Counted from the first letter of the stretch, positions 7,788 to 16,543 are shown. The stretch: 64,000 bases of DNA from Bacillota bacterium (GCA_023386955.1 JAEWIS010000007.1:1-64000), one strand, 5' to 3'. Translations and numbers: made by a program. Notes: generated by a model not told the origin, from the sequence alone.

Positions 7788-9476
7788 GTGCCATTTAACG
7801 TGACCAATCATATAGAGCGCCGCCAAGAAGTGCTGGTTTTTGCCGCCGAAACGGCCTTTCATCTGCCCCGCCTGGAAAGCGGCTTCTGGTTTCACCGGGA
7901 TATGCGGGACAACCTGTATTATGCCATGCATCTGTACGCTGCAAGCACAGATCCGGAAGTAACCGTATCTTTCCCCAAGGATCAGGGAGCCCGGCTTGGC
8001 GAAGAAATACTGCTCTTAGTGCTGAAGCTTCAAATAAAAGAGCCAGATGCTCCTATGTACGGGCATTGGCCGTTGAATCTGGGGAATGACCCCTTTTCGG
8101 CGTCCCCCCATACCTTGCCCGTCGAGCTGTTGGGTTCGCTGATTGCCTGGTATCATCATTCCTTCGGGGCGAGAATGGGCATTGAGCTGCGGAGCGCCTT
8201 CGAGGAAGCTATGCGGCATGCCTATATGGGGGATTATTACCGGAAGCCGGTAGAATATTTTAACCACCATGAATCCAAATACATCGCCCAACAGATCATT
8301 TGGGGCGAGCTGTTTCGGGATGAGGCATTGGCGGCGGAAGGACAGGCCAATTTGCGTCTGCTGCTGGAAACCATCCAAGCTAATGGTATGAGGGAATACA
8401 GTGCTATGCCCTGGTTTTGGCATTGGGTCCAGTCCTTCTCCTGTGCCCGTGCGCTGGCCAAGGATGCGGATACGCTTCAGCTTCTCCATAATATGCTTGA
8501 TTACCTGTGGGAAGTGCGGTCCCTTACTTACCTGAAGGGAGCATGGGCCGGCCCCCACTCCCGCGGTTTGGGCCATGATATCCCGGCTGACCGCAACACA
8601 CTGCTGGATTATGTGGAATATGGGGACTTTCCTTTGCCTGAGTCCATTGCGCGCCTTGAGGCAGCGGGGATTTTGCCTGCATCGCCCTCTACGAAGGAAA
8701 TCACCTTTGAAGCAGCAGCCAGAACCGATGTGCGGGAGGTGCGGCGCCTGATTCCGATTCATCCGCAAAATCTGGCGGAGGGCTGCTTGCACAGCTATAC
8801 ATTTATGACTCCGGACTTCGCTGTAGGCGGTGTGTGGGAACGTGCAACGGAGTTTGATAACGAGCAGCACCGTTGGGACGTGACCCTGCCCGCAAACCGG
8901 GACGGAAGCGTTAATAAGGCGTATTTTTTCCGGCCCGGCAACGGGTTTTCCGAAGGGGATTATCGGCATGAGGGCGGTCTGTCCCAGGTACTGTTACACC
9001 GCAATGCGGCAGTGTCCTTGTTTGCACCATCTGAAGAGCCCATGGAAGCCGAGCTGATCCTTGGTGTGCTGCCAAAAGGGGATTGGCTGTTCGGCGACCG
9101 GCAGATGGCCGGATTGGTGGGTGATGTTTATCTGGTGGTGCATATTATGAATCCTTATACCTGTGTGGAAAATGAAGAGCGGAGCTGCATCGAAGTCAGG
9201 TCCGAAGGCGGCGCAAACGGCGTGGCTGTGGAGGCCTTTACCGCCGGGACCGCTTCAGCCCGCGGATGGGGCAGCTTGACCGAGGTGGCTGCCGCGGCAA
9301 GCAGCCAAGCGCAAGAGGGCCAGTTCAGCAGCATGGACGGAGTCCTTCAATTTACCGGCAAAACACTTGCAGACGGCACGGAGCTCCGGCTGGACATCTC
9401 AACGGGCGGGTCCGTAAAGCTGCGGACCATCAATGAAAGCCCGGTGTCCTTCGAGGGGTACACAGTGGCTTTATAG
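7788..9476 (+). CDS. unrecognised 562-residue protein, possible polysaccharide-lyase-like fold
   Basis: I do not recognise this protein with confidence. The N-terminal half is Trp/Tyr/His-rich with alternating helices (FWFHRDMRDNLYYAMHLYA, WFWHWVQSFSCARAL), as in alpha/alpha-toroid domains. The C-terminal half looks beta-rich (YTFMTPDFAVGGVW, EQHRWDVTLPANRDG). This order recalls heparinase II/III-like lyases, but that is inference. There is no signal peptide, so it would be cytoplasmic. GTG at 7788 lies almost on top of GGAG; GTG at 7800, 13 bp after it, may be the true start. It converges on and overlaps by 6 bp the acetyltransferase gene. Confidence 0.7.
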   Translation: MPFNVTNHIERRQEVLVFAAETAFHLPRLESGFWFHRDMRDNLYYAMHLYAASTDPEVTVSFPKDQGARLGEEILLLVLKLQIKEPDAPMYGHWPLNLGNDPFSASPHTLPVELLGSLIAWYHHSFGARMGIELRSAFEEAMRHAYMGDYYRKPVEYFNHHESKYIAQQIIWGELFRDEALAAEGQANLRLLLETIQANGMREYSAMPWFWHWVQSFSCARALAKDADTLQLLHNMLDYLWEVRSLTYLKGAWAGPHSRGLGHDIPADRNTLLDYVEYGDFPLPESIARLEAAGILPASPSTKEITFEAAARTDVREVRRLIPIHPQNLAEGCLHSYTFMTPDFAVGGVWERATEFDNEQHRWDVTLPANRDGSVNKAYFFRPGNGFSEGDYRHEGGLSQVLLHRNAAVSLFAPSEEPMEAELILGVLPKGDWLFGDRQMAGLVGDVYLVVHIMNPYTCVENEERSCIEVRSEGGANGVAVEAFTAGTASARGWGSLTEVAAAASSQAQEGQFSSMDGVLQFTGKTLADGTELRLDISTGGSVKLRTINESPVSFEGYTVAL

Positions 9477-9995
9477 GCTGCCGCCGGCATCTCCGGGCGC
9501 TGCCTGTACGGCGGGCTTCGCGACCATCTCGTTCAGCGTAAGCCCGCCGATGGCGGGATGCTGCCGGATGGTCTCAAAGCCAAAGCGGCCGTACAGGGCC
9601 ATAGCCGGCTCATTGATGGACACCGCCAACACGGCGGTGTCCAGCCCATCGGCGGCGGCAAGCTCCAGCACACGGCGCAGCAGGGCCGATGCAATGCCGC
9701 GGCGGAACATGCCCGGCTGGACCATCATGCGGCAGATATGCAGCCGCTCCGGCCCGGGCGGAGCCGCCAGCAGAGAGGGCTGCTCCCGCTTCAGTGAAAC
9801 CGCGCCGGCCAGCCCTTCCTCCGTGAAGAAACCATAATAGACCTCTCCCGAAGCCCGCACGGACTGCGGGGATTGCAAAAGAGGCGGAATGTCGGCCAGG
9901 CCGACCAATTCCGCCTCTTTGTTGTATGCAGCCGCCTGAAGGGCAAGGAGCTCCAGCATCTCTTGGGTATTGTCCAAATCGATAAGCCGGACCAT
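9471..9995 (-). CDS. GNAT-family N-acetyltransferase
   Basis: This 174-residue protein has the GNAT core: an acceptor-side strand region (GEVYYGFFTEEGLAGAVSL), the HICRMMVQPGMFRRGIASALL segment that provides the acetyl-CoA pyrophosphate loop (RRGIA), and the downstream helix with VSINEPAMALYGRFGFETI. The substrate is unknown. It begins 15 bp after gatB with AGGAGT upstream of its ATG, so it is probably the fourth gene of the gatCAB operon. It ends inside the last codons of the convergent 562-residue gene. Confidence 0.85.
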   Translation of the reverse strand: MVRLIDLDNTQEMLELLALQAAAYNKEAELVGLADIPPLLQSPQSVRASGEVYYGFFTEEGLAGAVSLKREQPSLLAAPPGPERLHICRMMVQPGMFRRGIASALLRRVLELAAADGLDTAVLAVSINEPAMALYGRFGFETIRQHPAIGGLTLNEMVAKPAVQAAPGDAGGSL

Positions 9996-10010
9996 GCGTC
10001 TTCACTCCTG

Positions 10011-11462
10011 TCAGCTGTTGCTTAATACCTCAAGAATAAGCTTGTTGGCCAAAGCCGGGTTAGCCTTGCCCTTGGAGGCCTTCATTACCTGGCCTACCAG
10101 GAAGCCGATGGCCTTTTCCTTGCCGGCCTTGAAATCCGCCACGGATTGAGGATTGTCCGCCACGACCTGCTCAACGATGGATTTAATAGCCCCTTCGTCG
10201 CTGATTTGGACCAGCCCTTGCTCCTCTACGATCTTTTCCGGATCCTTGCCGGTTTCCAGCATGCCCTTGAAGACGGTTTTGGCGATTTTGCCGCTGATGG
10301 TTCCCTTTTCAATCAGGGAAATCATGCTTCCGAGGCTTTTTCCCGTTACCTTCGTTTGGGCAGGGTCCAATCCGTTGGCGTTCAGGTAACCCAGCAGGTC
10401 GCCCATAATCCAGTTGACGGCTGCTTTGGCATCGGTGGTGTATTGGAGACTTTCCTCAAAAAGATCAGCCAAGCTCTTGGAGGCGGTAATCACCTCGGCA
10501 TCGTAGCCGGACAGTCCCAGCTCTGCCGTATAACGGGCCTTCCGGGAATCCGGAAGCTCGGGAATGCTGCCGCGGACACGGTCCTTCCATGCATCGTCAA
10601 TATGCAGGGTCACCAAATCCGGGTCCGGGAAATACCGGTAATCATGGGCCTCCTCCTTGCTCCGCATGGAGAAGGTTTTGCCTTGGGCGTCATCATAACG
10701 CCGGGTTTCCTGAACGATTTTGCCGCCGGAACGGAGCACCTCCGCCTGACGGATTTCCTCGTATTCCAGCCCCTTCTGCACACCGCGGAAGGAGTTCATG
10801 TTCTTCAATTCTGCTTTGGTGCCGAACTGCTCCTGGCCGTAAGGGCGAAGGCTTACGTTGGCGTCGCAGCGCAGGGAGCCCTCCTCCATCTTCACGTCGG
10901 ACACTTCGCAATACTGCATAATAGTGCGGATTTTCTCCAGATAAGCTCTGGCTTCCTCCGGGGAGCGCAGGTCCGGCTCGGAGACGATCTCAATCAGAGG
11001 AGTCCCCCCCCGGTTAATATCGACGAGAGAGGCATAACCGCCGTCCACGTGATTCAGCTTGCAGGCATCCTCCTCCAGGTGAACCCGGGTAATGCCGATG
11101 CGCTTTTCCACACCGTTCACTTCAATATCGATATACCCGTGTTCGCCGATAGGCTTGTCAAATTGCGAAATCTGATAGGCCTTGGGCAGGTCGGGATAAA
11201 AATAATTCTTCCGGTCGAATTTGCTGACAGAGGCGATCTGGCAGTTCAAGGCCATTGCCGCCTTCATGGCATACTCCACCGCCTGGCGGTTCAGCACCGG
11301 CAGCACGCCGGGATGTCCCAGGCAGACGGGGCAGGTGCGGGTATTGGGCTCGGCGCCGAAGGAGGTGGCGCAGCCGCAGAAAATCTTGGTTGCGGTATGC
11401 AGCTCCACATGGACCTCAAGGCCAATGACGGTTTCATACCGGGTTGCGGATGTGGTGGTCAT
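10011..11462 (-). CDS. gatB: aspartyl/glutamyl-tRNA amidotransferase subunit B
   Basis: GatB activates mischarged Glu-tRNA(Gln) or Asp-tRNA(Asn) with ATP so that the ammonia released by GatA can amidate it. The 483-residue protein has the PET112-like cradle from [23 protein letters not shown], the cysteine pair CxCA...CPVCLGHPG, and the C-terminal YqeY/tail domain ending in [22 protein letters not shown]. Its ATG overlaps the gatA stop codon by four bases (ATGA), so translation is coupled. It is full length for the family. Confidence 0.97.
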   Translation of the reverse strand: MTTTSATRYETVIGLEVHVELHTATKIFCGCATSFGAEPNTRTCPVCLGHPGVLPVLNRQAVEYAMKAAMALNCQIASVSKFDRKNYFYPDLPKAYQISQFDKPIGEHGYIDIEVNGVEKRIGITRVHLEEDACKLNHVDGGYASLVDINRGGTPLIEIVSEPDLRSPEEARAYLEKIRTIMQYCEVSDVKMEEGSLRCDANVSLRPYGQEQFGTKAELKNMNSFRGVQKGLEYEEIRQAEVLRSGGKIVQETRRYDDAQGKTFSMRSKEEAHDYRYFPDPDLVTLHIDDAWKDRVRGSIPELPDSRKARYTAELGLSGYDAEVITASKSLADLFEESLQYTTDAKAAVNWIMGDLLGYLNANGLDPAQTKVTGKSLGSMISLIEKGTISGKIAKTVFKGMLETGKDPEKIVEEQGLVQISDEGAIKSIVEQVVADNPQSVADFKAGKEKAIGFLVGQVMKASKGKANPALANKLILEVLSNS

Positions 11463-12943
11463 ACGGTTGCCTCCTTGATGTCGGCGGCCAGGGAAGGACG
11501 CAGGGTGTGATAAGCGGTATTCTGCTCAAAGGCATGGGCGGCGCGCAATACGGTTGCCTCATCCAGCGCCTTGCCGATAATCTGCAGGCCTACCGGCAAG
11601 CCGCCGCTGTGGCCGCAGGGAATGCTGATGGCGGGAATGCCCGCCAGGTTCACCGGAATGGTGAGGATATCGTTAAGATACATGGTCAGCGGGTCGTCCA
11701 CCTGCGCCCCGATGGGGAAGGCGGTTGTCGGAGCCGTGGGCCCGATAATCACGTCGTAATTTTGGAACACCTTCTCGAAGTCCTGACGGATCAGGGTCCG
11801 GACCTTCTGCGCCTTCAAGTAGAAGGCGTCATAATAACCGGAGCTCAATGCGTAGGTGCCCAGCATAATCCGGCGCTTCACTTCGGCGCCGAAGCCTTGA
11901 CTGCGGGACTTCTTGTACAGATCCAGCAAATTCTCGGCATTCTCGGCGCGGACGCCGTAGCGGACACCATCATAACGGGCCAGGTTAGAGGAGGCCTCCG
12001 AGGAAGCCAGCAGATAATACGTGGCAACGGCGTATTCTGTATGGGGCAGAGAGACCTCTTCCCACACAGCGCCCAGGCTTTCGTATACCTTAAGGGCAGC
12101 CAGCACCGATTCCTTCACGGCCGGATCCACACCGGCTCCCAGATACTCCTTAGGCACGGCAATGCGCAGCCCCTTCACATCTCCCGTCAGCGCGGAAATA
12201 TAGTCGGGAATCTCCACGTTGAGCGAGGTGGAGTCCTGCCCGTCATGTCCTGCAATGGCCTGGAGCACGTAGGCGGCGTCCTCTACATTTTTGGTCAAGG
12301 GACCGATTTGATCCAGGGAGGAGGCAAAGGCCACCAGACCATAACGGGATACCAGGCCGTAGGTAGGCTTTAATCCCACAATGCCGCAATAGGAGGCTGG
12401 CTGCCGGATGGAACCGCCGGTATCGGAGCCCAGGGAGAAATAAACCTCGCCTGCGGCTACGGCAGCTGCCGAACCGCCGCTGGAGCCGCCGGGCACATAG
12501 GCTGTATTCCAAGGATTATAGGTGGGATGGAACCCGGAGTTTTCGTTGGAGCCGCCCATGGCGAACTCGTCCATGTTGGTTTTGCCCACCAGTACAGCTT
12601 GGGCGTTCTCCAGCTTGGACACGGCCGTCGAATCATAGATAGACTGGTAGTTGGCCAGGAATTTGCTGGCGCAGGTGGTCAGTGTACCCACCGCGGTCAT
12701 GTTGTCCTTAATGCCTGCGGGCAGACCAAACAGCAGTCCCCGGTCGCCGCCGTTCTTCAGCTGCTTGTCCAGCACGGCAGCCTGTGCCCGGGCATCCTCT
12801 TCATATAGATGAAGAAAAGCGGAAACCTGGGGCTCCACATGGGCAATCCGCTGGTAAGAGGCGTCCACCAGATCAGTGACGGACAATTCCCCGCCCGTAA
12901 GCTTGTCATGCACTTCCTGCAATCGCAAATCAAACAATGACAC
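11459..12943 (-). CDS. gatA: aspartyl/glutamyl-tRNA amidotransferase subunit A
   Basis: GatA is the glutaminase of the GatCAB complex. The 494-residue protein contains the amidase signature with the Lys/cis-Ser/Ser triad: [10 protein letters not shown] (Lys near residue 80), [15 protein letters not shown] (near 150-165) and [16 protein letters not shown] (Ser near 178). The start is GTG at 12943 with AGGAGG ten bases upstream. It lies 98 bp after gatC, and that gap holds two small hairpins (GGCTTTC/GAAAGCC and CTCCGC/GCGGAG), which may be processing or translational control sites. Confidence 0.97.
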   Translation of the reverse strand: MSLFDLRLQEVHDKLTGGELSVTDLVDASYQRIAHVEPQVSAFLHLYEEDARAQAAVLDKQLKNGGDRGLLFGLPAGIKDNMTAVGTLTTCASKFLANYQSIYDSTAVSKLENAQAVLVGKTNMDEFAMGGSNENSGFHPTYNPWNTAYVPGGSSGGSAAAVAAGEVYFSLGSDTGGSIRQPASYCGIVGLKPTYGLVSRYGLVAFASSLDQIGPLTKNVEDAAYVLQAIAGHDGQDSTSLNVEIPDYISALTGDVKGLRIAVPKEYLGAGVDPAVKESVLAALKVYESLGAVWEEVSLPHTEYAVATYYLLASSEASSNLARYDGVRYGVRAENAENLLDLYKKSRSQGFGAEVKRRIMLGTYALSSGYYDAFYLKAQKVRTLIRQDFEKVFQNYDVIIGPTAPTTAFPIGAQVDDPLTMYLNDILTIPVNLAGIPAISIPCGHSGGLPVGLQIIGKALDEATVLRAAHAFEQNTAYHTLRPSLAADIKEATV

Positions 12944-13041
12944 GTGTAACCCTCCTAAGGGCTTTCTGTAAAGAAAGCCTGCATCGTAAGCATAAGCTAC
13001 ATTAAACCTCCGCTAATTTCGCGGAGCGGAAATTCTTCTCC

Positions 13042-13329
13042 TTATTCCAAAACCGCCGGAACCTTGAATTGGCCGTCCTCTTCCTCCGGCGCGTTCAGCA
13101 TAGCGACCTCTACGGGAATCGAAGGCTTCACTGTGTCCTCCCGCATGACGTTAAAAAGAGGCACCGCATGGCTGGTCGGCTCCACACCCTCCGTATCCAG
13201 GGCATTCAGCTGCTCTGCATACTTCAGGATGGCGTTCAGCTGGCCGGCATACACGTCCTTCTCCTCCTCAGTCAGCTCCAATCTGGCCAAAGCGGCGACA
13301 TGCTCCACATCTTTTACAGTTATGCTCAT
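13042..13329 (-). CDS. gatC: aspartyl/glutamyl-tRNA amidotransferase subunit C
   Basis: GatC is the small subunit that holds GatA and GatB together. The 95-residue protein starts MSITVKDVEHVAALARLELTEEE, which is the characteristic N terminus, and ends with the conserved acidic-to-hydrophobic tail. The ATG at 13329 is chosen over an in-frame upstream ATG at 13362 because it matches family length and follows GGGGTG. It is first in the gatCAB operon. Confidence 0.95.
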   Translation of the reverse strand: MSITVKDVEHVAALARLELTEEEKDVYAGQLNAILKYAEQLNALDTEGVEPTSHAVPLFNVMREDTVKPSIPVEVAMLNAPEEEDGQFKVPAVLE

Positions 13330-13365
13330 CACTGCACCCCATTTTTCTCCAAAATACTTCATTCC

Positions 13366-13394
13366 ATTATAGCCTACCGGAAAAATGAACTCAA
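13366..13394 (-). promoter_or_regulatory. gatCAB promoter
   Basis: On the minus strand TTGAGT (13389-13394) and a perfect TATAAT (13366-13371) are exactly 17 bp apart, about 40 bp upstream of the gatC start. Confidence 0.8.
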
Positions 13395-13472
13395 TTGCCG
13401 ATTTCCAAAACTTCCGCCAGCCCCATGGTTACCTTAGTTAAGCCTCTTCCCAGTCTCCACCAGTATGGTCCA

Positions 13473-13660
13473 TTCTAACGGCGGCCAGCGCCGCTATTTG
13501 CCACAAAAACGGCTTTTCCTATTTCTAACGGCGCCAGAAGACGCTATTTCCCCCAAACCACCCATTTTGCCTCCCGTCAGCTCAAATAAAGGCTCCTGCC
13601 TCCGTTAGAATTCCAGCACCGCCATTTTCGGCATAATAACGGCTTCTGTGTCCGTTAGAT
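13473..13660. repeat. four-unit palindromic repeat element, locus 1
   Basis: Four 27-bp units lie at 13473-13499 and 13523-13549 (reverse) and at 13584-13610 and 13634-13660 (forward). In the forward sense each begins near AAATA(A/G)CGGC and ends CCGTTAGAA/T. Units in the same orientation are exactly 50 bp apart and the centre gap is 34 bp. Unit 1 can pair with unit 4 and unit 2 with unit 3. The region lies between gatC and the upstream gene of the same strand, upstream of the gatC promoter. Confidence 0.9.
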
Positions 13661-13709
13661 TTTCAGTCCTAGCTCCGAGTCCTCTACCAGTTGCCCACCC
13701 CCCCAGCCG

Positions 13710-13746
13710 AAAAATAAAAAGCCGCCCCCATCTCCGGGAACGGCTC
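13710..13746 (-). terminator. terminator after the IDEAL-like gene
   Basis: A GC-rich hairpin with AGCCG/CGGCT arms (13720-13745) is followed on the minus strand by TTTTTATTTTT. It lies 18 bp beyond the stop codon of the 128-residue gene. Confidence 0.8.
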
Positions 13747-13762
13747 AACCCATCAAACAATC

Positions 13763-14149
13763 TTAAATCCAGGCCTTCAGCCCCACCTGGCGGATAAAAT
13801 CCTCTCTGCTGATGACTTCCTTGTTGCTATCGCCATCTGCAGGGGGATTCTCCTCCGGGTCACCGTTCATCAGCCGGCGGAATAACGCTTCATTATGAGT
13901 AGCCAACGCAAAATCGATCAGCGCCTCCCGCTCAATCCGCTCCGCCTCCTGGGAAAGCAGCAGTTCCTCGGTCTCTATATCACTGCCCGTCACGAAAAAA
14001 TGCTTATTCGTTTTGGGCACGCGAACCACATATTCGAATACATTATCCGGATTCCGGTCATACGCAATGATGTATCCGTGCTCTCCAATAGGCAGGTTTT
14101 GTTCAAAGCTGTCGGCGACAATAAATACCTTTTGACCCAATGGCAGCAT
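13763..14149 (-). CDS. conserved hypothetical protein, IDEAL-like C-terminal region
   Basis: This 128-residue cytoplasmic protein begins with a small beta-rich part ([27 protein letters not shown]). It carries a segment EALIDFALATHNEALFRRLM near residues 75-94 that resembles the IDEAL domain of Bacillales proteins, where it mediates protein-protein contacts or degradation. That match is by eye. The ATG follows GGAGGAG. No partner is evident from the neighbours, and it has its own terminator. Confidence 0.7.
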   Translation of the reverse strand: MLPLGQKVFIVADSFEQNLPIGEHGYIIAYDRNPDNVFEYVVRVPKTNKHFFVTGSDIETEELLLSQEAERIEREALIDFALATHNEALFRRLMNGDPEENPPADGDSNKEVISREDFIRQVGLKAWI

Positions 14150-14261
14150 ACCGACTCCTCCTTTGCCTGGCCCGGATTAACCGCGCACAGTCTAGTAGCC
14201 TATGAATTTGCTTCTTATGTTACTAGAAAAATCCGGTTGTGTCCAATTGAAAGATTCGCAC

Positions 14262-14293
14262 AAAAAAAGCGCCGCTCCCGTAAGGAGGGCGCT
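14262..14293 (-). terminator. terminator of the sigY operon
   Basis: The hairpin AGCGCC...GGCGCT with inner GCTCCC/GGAG pairing is followed on the minus strand by seven T. It lies just after the yxlD-like gene. Confidence 0.9.
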
Positions 14294-14303
14294 TGCTCTA
14301 CTC

Positions 14304-14495
14304 CTATGTGCGCCGCCCTGTTCTGCGGACGGTGAAATAATACACAATTAAAGGAAGCGGGGCGTGGATCAGTCCCCAAAGCCCCCATAACCAAGGGAAA
14401 CGGCCTCTTTTGCGGGCATCGATAAAAAGATACAGCGCTTGTGCGATCAGAATCGGCAATGCGAGTATAATAGCCCAAACTTGTGCATCCGTCAT
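14304..14495 (-). CDS. yxlD: YxlD-like membrane protein (SigY regulator)
   Basis: This 63-residue protein has two transmembrane helices joined by a basic turn (IDARKRGRFPWLWGLWGL), the PLDc-N-like layout of B. subtilis YxlD. In B. subtilis YxlD acts with YxlE as a negative regulator of SigY. Here it is the third gene after sigY and yxlC, overlapping the yxlC stop by four bases. No yxlE/F/G follow; the operon terminates directly after it. Confidence 0.75.
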   Translation of the reverse strand: MTDAQVWAIILALPILIAQALYLFIDARKRGRFPWLWGLWGLIHAPLPLIVYYFTVRRTGRRT

Positions 14496-14830
14496 CCTTC
14501 CCTCACCCTTTCCTTTTCTTTTTCCTTATAGGCCAGGATAGCCGGGAGTAAAAAGCCTGCCCCATACAACACCATAAACAGCATCGGCATCTTAAACAGC
14601 ATAAGCCCCATTACACCAAGGAGTGAGCAGGCGGCAGCCAAAAAAAGCAGCAAATCTCCCACGAACCGTTTGCGCAGCATACGCCGCTGCTCTTCCAGCC
14701 GCGCAGCGAAGGCAGCGGAGTCCGGCTCGGTTATGGAAACCGTCCGTTCCAATGCATCCAGACCGGAGCGCAGGAGCTCCGCCAGCTGCTGCTCCTCCTT
14801 CTCCGCAGAAAGATTTTCGTCCTTATTCAT
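14492..14830 (-). CDS. yxlC: YxlC-like membrane protein (SigY operon)
   Basis: This 112-residue protein has a charged, Glu-rich cytoplasmic N terminus (about 50 residues) and two transmembrane segments (about 58-78 and 82-100) ending in a basic tail. Length and position match YxlC, encoded next to sigY in B. subtilis and implicated in holding SigY in check. Its ATG overlaps the sigY stop (ATGA) and follows AAAGGAG. The sequence is not distinctive, so the call rests mainly on synteny and topology. Confidence 0.65.
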   Translation of the reverse strand: MNKDENLSAEKEEQQLAELLRSGLDALERTVSITEPDSAAFAARLEEQRRMLRKRFVGDLLLFLAAACSLLGVMGLMLFKMPMLFMVLYGAGFLLPAILAYKEKEKERVREG

Positions 14831-15363
14831 GCTTCCAGCTCCTTTCGCAAGGCCTTTACTCCGTTATGGACCCTGGACTTCACCGTACCTGCGGGAATCC
14901 CGAGAATTTCCCCGATTTCCTCGTAGGCATATCCGTAATAATGCTTCAATATAACAGACACCCGATGCTCCTCATCCAGTGCGGCAAGGGCCTCCCAAAT
15001 TTCCGTACCGGTTTCCTCCATCTGCTGCGCCTGCCACTTCAGCTTACGTACGGCTTGCTCCTGCTCCAGCAGAAACCGTTCCCTTTTTTGCTTGCGGGTA
15101 TAATCGATGAATAACCGGGAGGCGATGGTCATCATCCAGGTGGAAAATCGGGATTTCCCGTTGTACAGCCGGATTTTCTCCATGCAGCGAAGCATGGTTT
15201 CCTGCGCCAGATCCTCCGCCAGATAAGGCTGCAGGGTGATTTTAACCAGATATTTAACCAAAAAGGTATAGTGAGTCTGAAGCAGGATTTGCATTGCTTG
15301 TTTGTCTTCGCGCCCGGCCTGCTCAATGAGCCTGCTTTCCTCGCCGTCCTGCAAGAATATCAC
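14827..15363 (-). CDS. sigY: ECF sigma factor SigY
   Basis: This protein of up to 178 residues is an ECF sigma factor with region 2 (FLVKYLVKITLQPYLAEDL, RFSTWMMTIASRLFIDYTR) and region 4 (LDEEHRVSVILKHYYGYAYEEIG, then GTVKSRVHNGVKALRKEL). Length, the RLFIDYTRKQKRER segment and the downstream yxlC/yxlD pair point to SigY. The GTG at 15363 has no good ribosome site; TTG at 15354, preceded by AGGTGA, may be the real start. A TGAACG-N16-CGTA promoter lies upstream, matching the class SigY recognises. Confidence 0.85.
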   Translation of the reverse strand: MIFLQDGEESRLIEQAGREDKQAMQILLQTHYTFLVKYLVKITLQPYLAEDLAQETMLRCMEKIRLYNGKSRFSTWMMTIASRLFIDYTRKQKRERFLLEQEQAVRKLKWQAQQMEETGTEIWEALAALDEEHRVSVILKHYYGYAYEEIGEILGIPAGTVKSRVHNGVKALRKELEA

Positions 15364-15397
15364 CTGCTTTCTTGAACCCGCGGTAATTCGACTATAA

Positions 15398-15423
15398 TAC
15401 GATTGCCAAACAGAGATCGTTCA
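15398..15423 (-). promoter_or_regulatory. SigY-type ECF promoter of the sigY operon
   Basis: On the minus strand TGAACG (15418-15423) and CGTA (15398-15401) are 16 bp apart, about 35 bp upstream of the sigY start. The known B. subtilis SigY promoter is TGAACG-N16-CGTC, so the operon is likely to be transcribed by its own product. Confidence 0.8.
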
Positions 15424-15439
15424 TGCCGCAAACTAAATG

Positions 15440-15478
15440 AAAAACAGCCCCCTCCCCAGTTTAACTGGCGGTGGGCTG
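15440..15478 (-). terminator. terminator of the Tad pilus operon
   Basis: A long hairpin (CAGCCC...GGGCTG outer arms, CCAGTT/AACTGG inner arms) is followed on the minus strand by TTTTTC. It lies just after the last gene of the pilus operon. Confidence 0.85.
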
Positions 15479-15487
15479 CCTCGAAGC

Positions 15488-15970
15488 TTACAGCACCAGC
15501 TCGGCACTGCTTTTTACCGTCCAATATACAGGCTTTAATACATTGTACATCCGGGGATACCGGACCTCAATAATCATCACAACACCGGGCCGGTTCAAGG
15601 TCACGGCATAGTTATAAGCAGGCTGCTCGTACCGGTACGGAAAAGTTTGCTCCGTCCCGATCACCTCCAGTGCCAGCACCGATACCTGCCCCTGCAGGAA
15701 AGTGTCCGGCAAGGGCACCAGCCCTTCATCCAGCCGTAGATTCTCCCGCAGGTACAGAAGGGCCGTCTCCCTGGCCGCATTCTTGTCCAGATCCACCCTA
15801 CCCTGCGCCAGCAGCGTCTTGTCCACGGCTTGGGCTCCCGCATGGGCAGCCCGGTTAACCCCGTGCTTCAGATCAAAATACTGGTGCATGGCTAATTCCT
15901 CATCGGCCTGCAGCGCAAACAATGCCATGCAGAACGCAACCAGCAAAATAAACAGCAGAAGCTTGTTCAT
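15488..15970 (-). CDS. TadE-like pilus-operon protein, second copy
   Basis: This 160-residue protein has an N-terminal hydrophobic helix (LLLFILLVAFCMALFAL) and an extracytoplasmic domain. The layout is that of TadE/TadF-type pseudopilins of Tad operons, but no specific family residues confirm it. Its ATG overlaps the preceding stop by four bases. It is the last gene of the operon and is followed by a strong terminator. Confidence 0.6.
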   Translation of the reverse strand: MNKLLLFILLVAFCMALFALQADEELAMHQYFDLKHGVNRAAHAGAQAVDKTLLAQGRVDLDKNAARETALLYLRENLRLDEGLVPLPDTFLQGQVSVLALEVIGTEQTFPYRYEQPAYNYAVTLNRPGVVMIIEVRYPRMYNVLKPVYWTVKSSAELVL

Positions 15971-16392
15971 GGCACATATTCGCTCATTTTCATCCCAACC
16001 GCTCCCATCCGGTCCGAGCTTCCCGGGGAGCTGATACCAAGAAGCCGGTCGATGCCGAACAGATTGCCGTAGGGATAAGTAATGACCAGCCGGAGGCCCT
16101 CCCCCCGGGGAAGAGGACGGTCCGGGTCCATGGGGTCCCGTCCGGATTGGGCCGTTACCGTATAAGTCAGCTCATCCCGGTTAAACCCCACCTGGACCAG
16201 CCGTTCCCGGGAAGCCTCCAGCATGGTGCCGTCTATGTACCCGTGGGCGCCGCTGGCTCCCACCTCCAGGAGATAATCCGTTTCCTTCTGCAGCATGGCT
16301 TGGCGGAGAATAAGAATATGGCGGTAAACAGGGGAAAACATCAGCCACACCAGCATCAGCGAAAACAGCAGAAACACCAATATTTGCTTCAT
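15967..16392 (-). CDS. TadE-like pilus-operon protein, first copy
   Basis: This 141-residue protein has one N-terminal membrane helix (QILVFLLFSLMLVWLMF) and a short outer domain. Like the following gene it fits the minor pseudopilin position of a Tad operon. The ribosome site is weak, and translation is probably coupled to the 48-residue gene that ends five bases upstream. The assignment is by topology and context. Confidence 0.55.
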   Translation of the reverse strand: MKQILVFLLFSLMLVWLMFSPVYRHILILRQAMLQKETDYLLEVGASGAHGYIDGTMLEASRERLVQVGFNRDELTYTVTAQSGRDPMDPDRPLPRGEGLRLVITYPYGNLFGIDRLLGISSPGSSDRMGAVGMKMSEYVP

Positions 16393-16396
16393 CGTA

Positions 16397-16543
16397 TCAA
16401 GGGTTCAGCCGTTCAATAACGGGATGAACCCTGCCCCCTCCATCCCGCACCCGGCTTTCCATCCCGTCAGGACCTCCAATGGATGCCTGGTAGATCAGTA
16501 CAATTACCGCTGTCAGCAGCAGCACAACCAGCAGTTCCTTCAT
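16397..16543 (-). CDS. 48-residue single-pass membrane peptide of the Tad operon
   Basis: A short open frame encodes MKELLVVLLLTAVIVLIYQA followed by a 28-residue Gly/Arg-rich tail ending ERLNP. GGGGAAGGG lies upstream of its ATG. It sits between the pilin-like peptide gene and the first TadE-like gene, on the same strand, with only 5 bp to the next start. A small pilus or assembly component is likely; there is no family match. Confidence 0.55.
   Translation of the reverse strand: MKELLVVLLLTAVIVLIYQASIGGPDGMESRVRDGGGRVHPVIERLNP

Noticed and set aside
8016..8969. 317-codon open frame antisense to the 562-residue gene
   Set aside because: The plus-strand frame is longer and has balanced protein-like composition; the antisense frame looks like a shadow rich in His, Gln and Pro.
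10146..11510. 454-codon open frame antisense to gatB
   Set aside because: It mirrors the codon periodicity of gatB, has no ribosome site and lacks any recognisable domain; gatB itself is certain.
13473..13660. Possible mini-CRISPR: 27-bp repeats with 23-bp spacers
   Set aside because: The units are imperfect, half of them are inverted, there are only two per orientation, no leader or cas gene is near, and the same plan recurs with different unit sequences.
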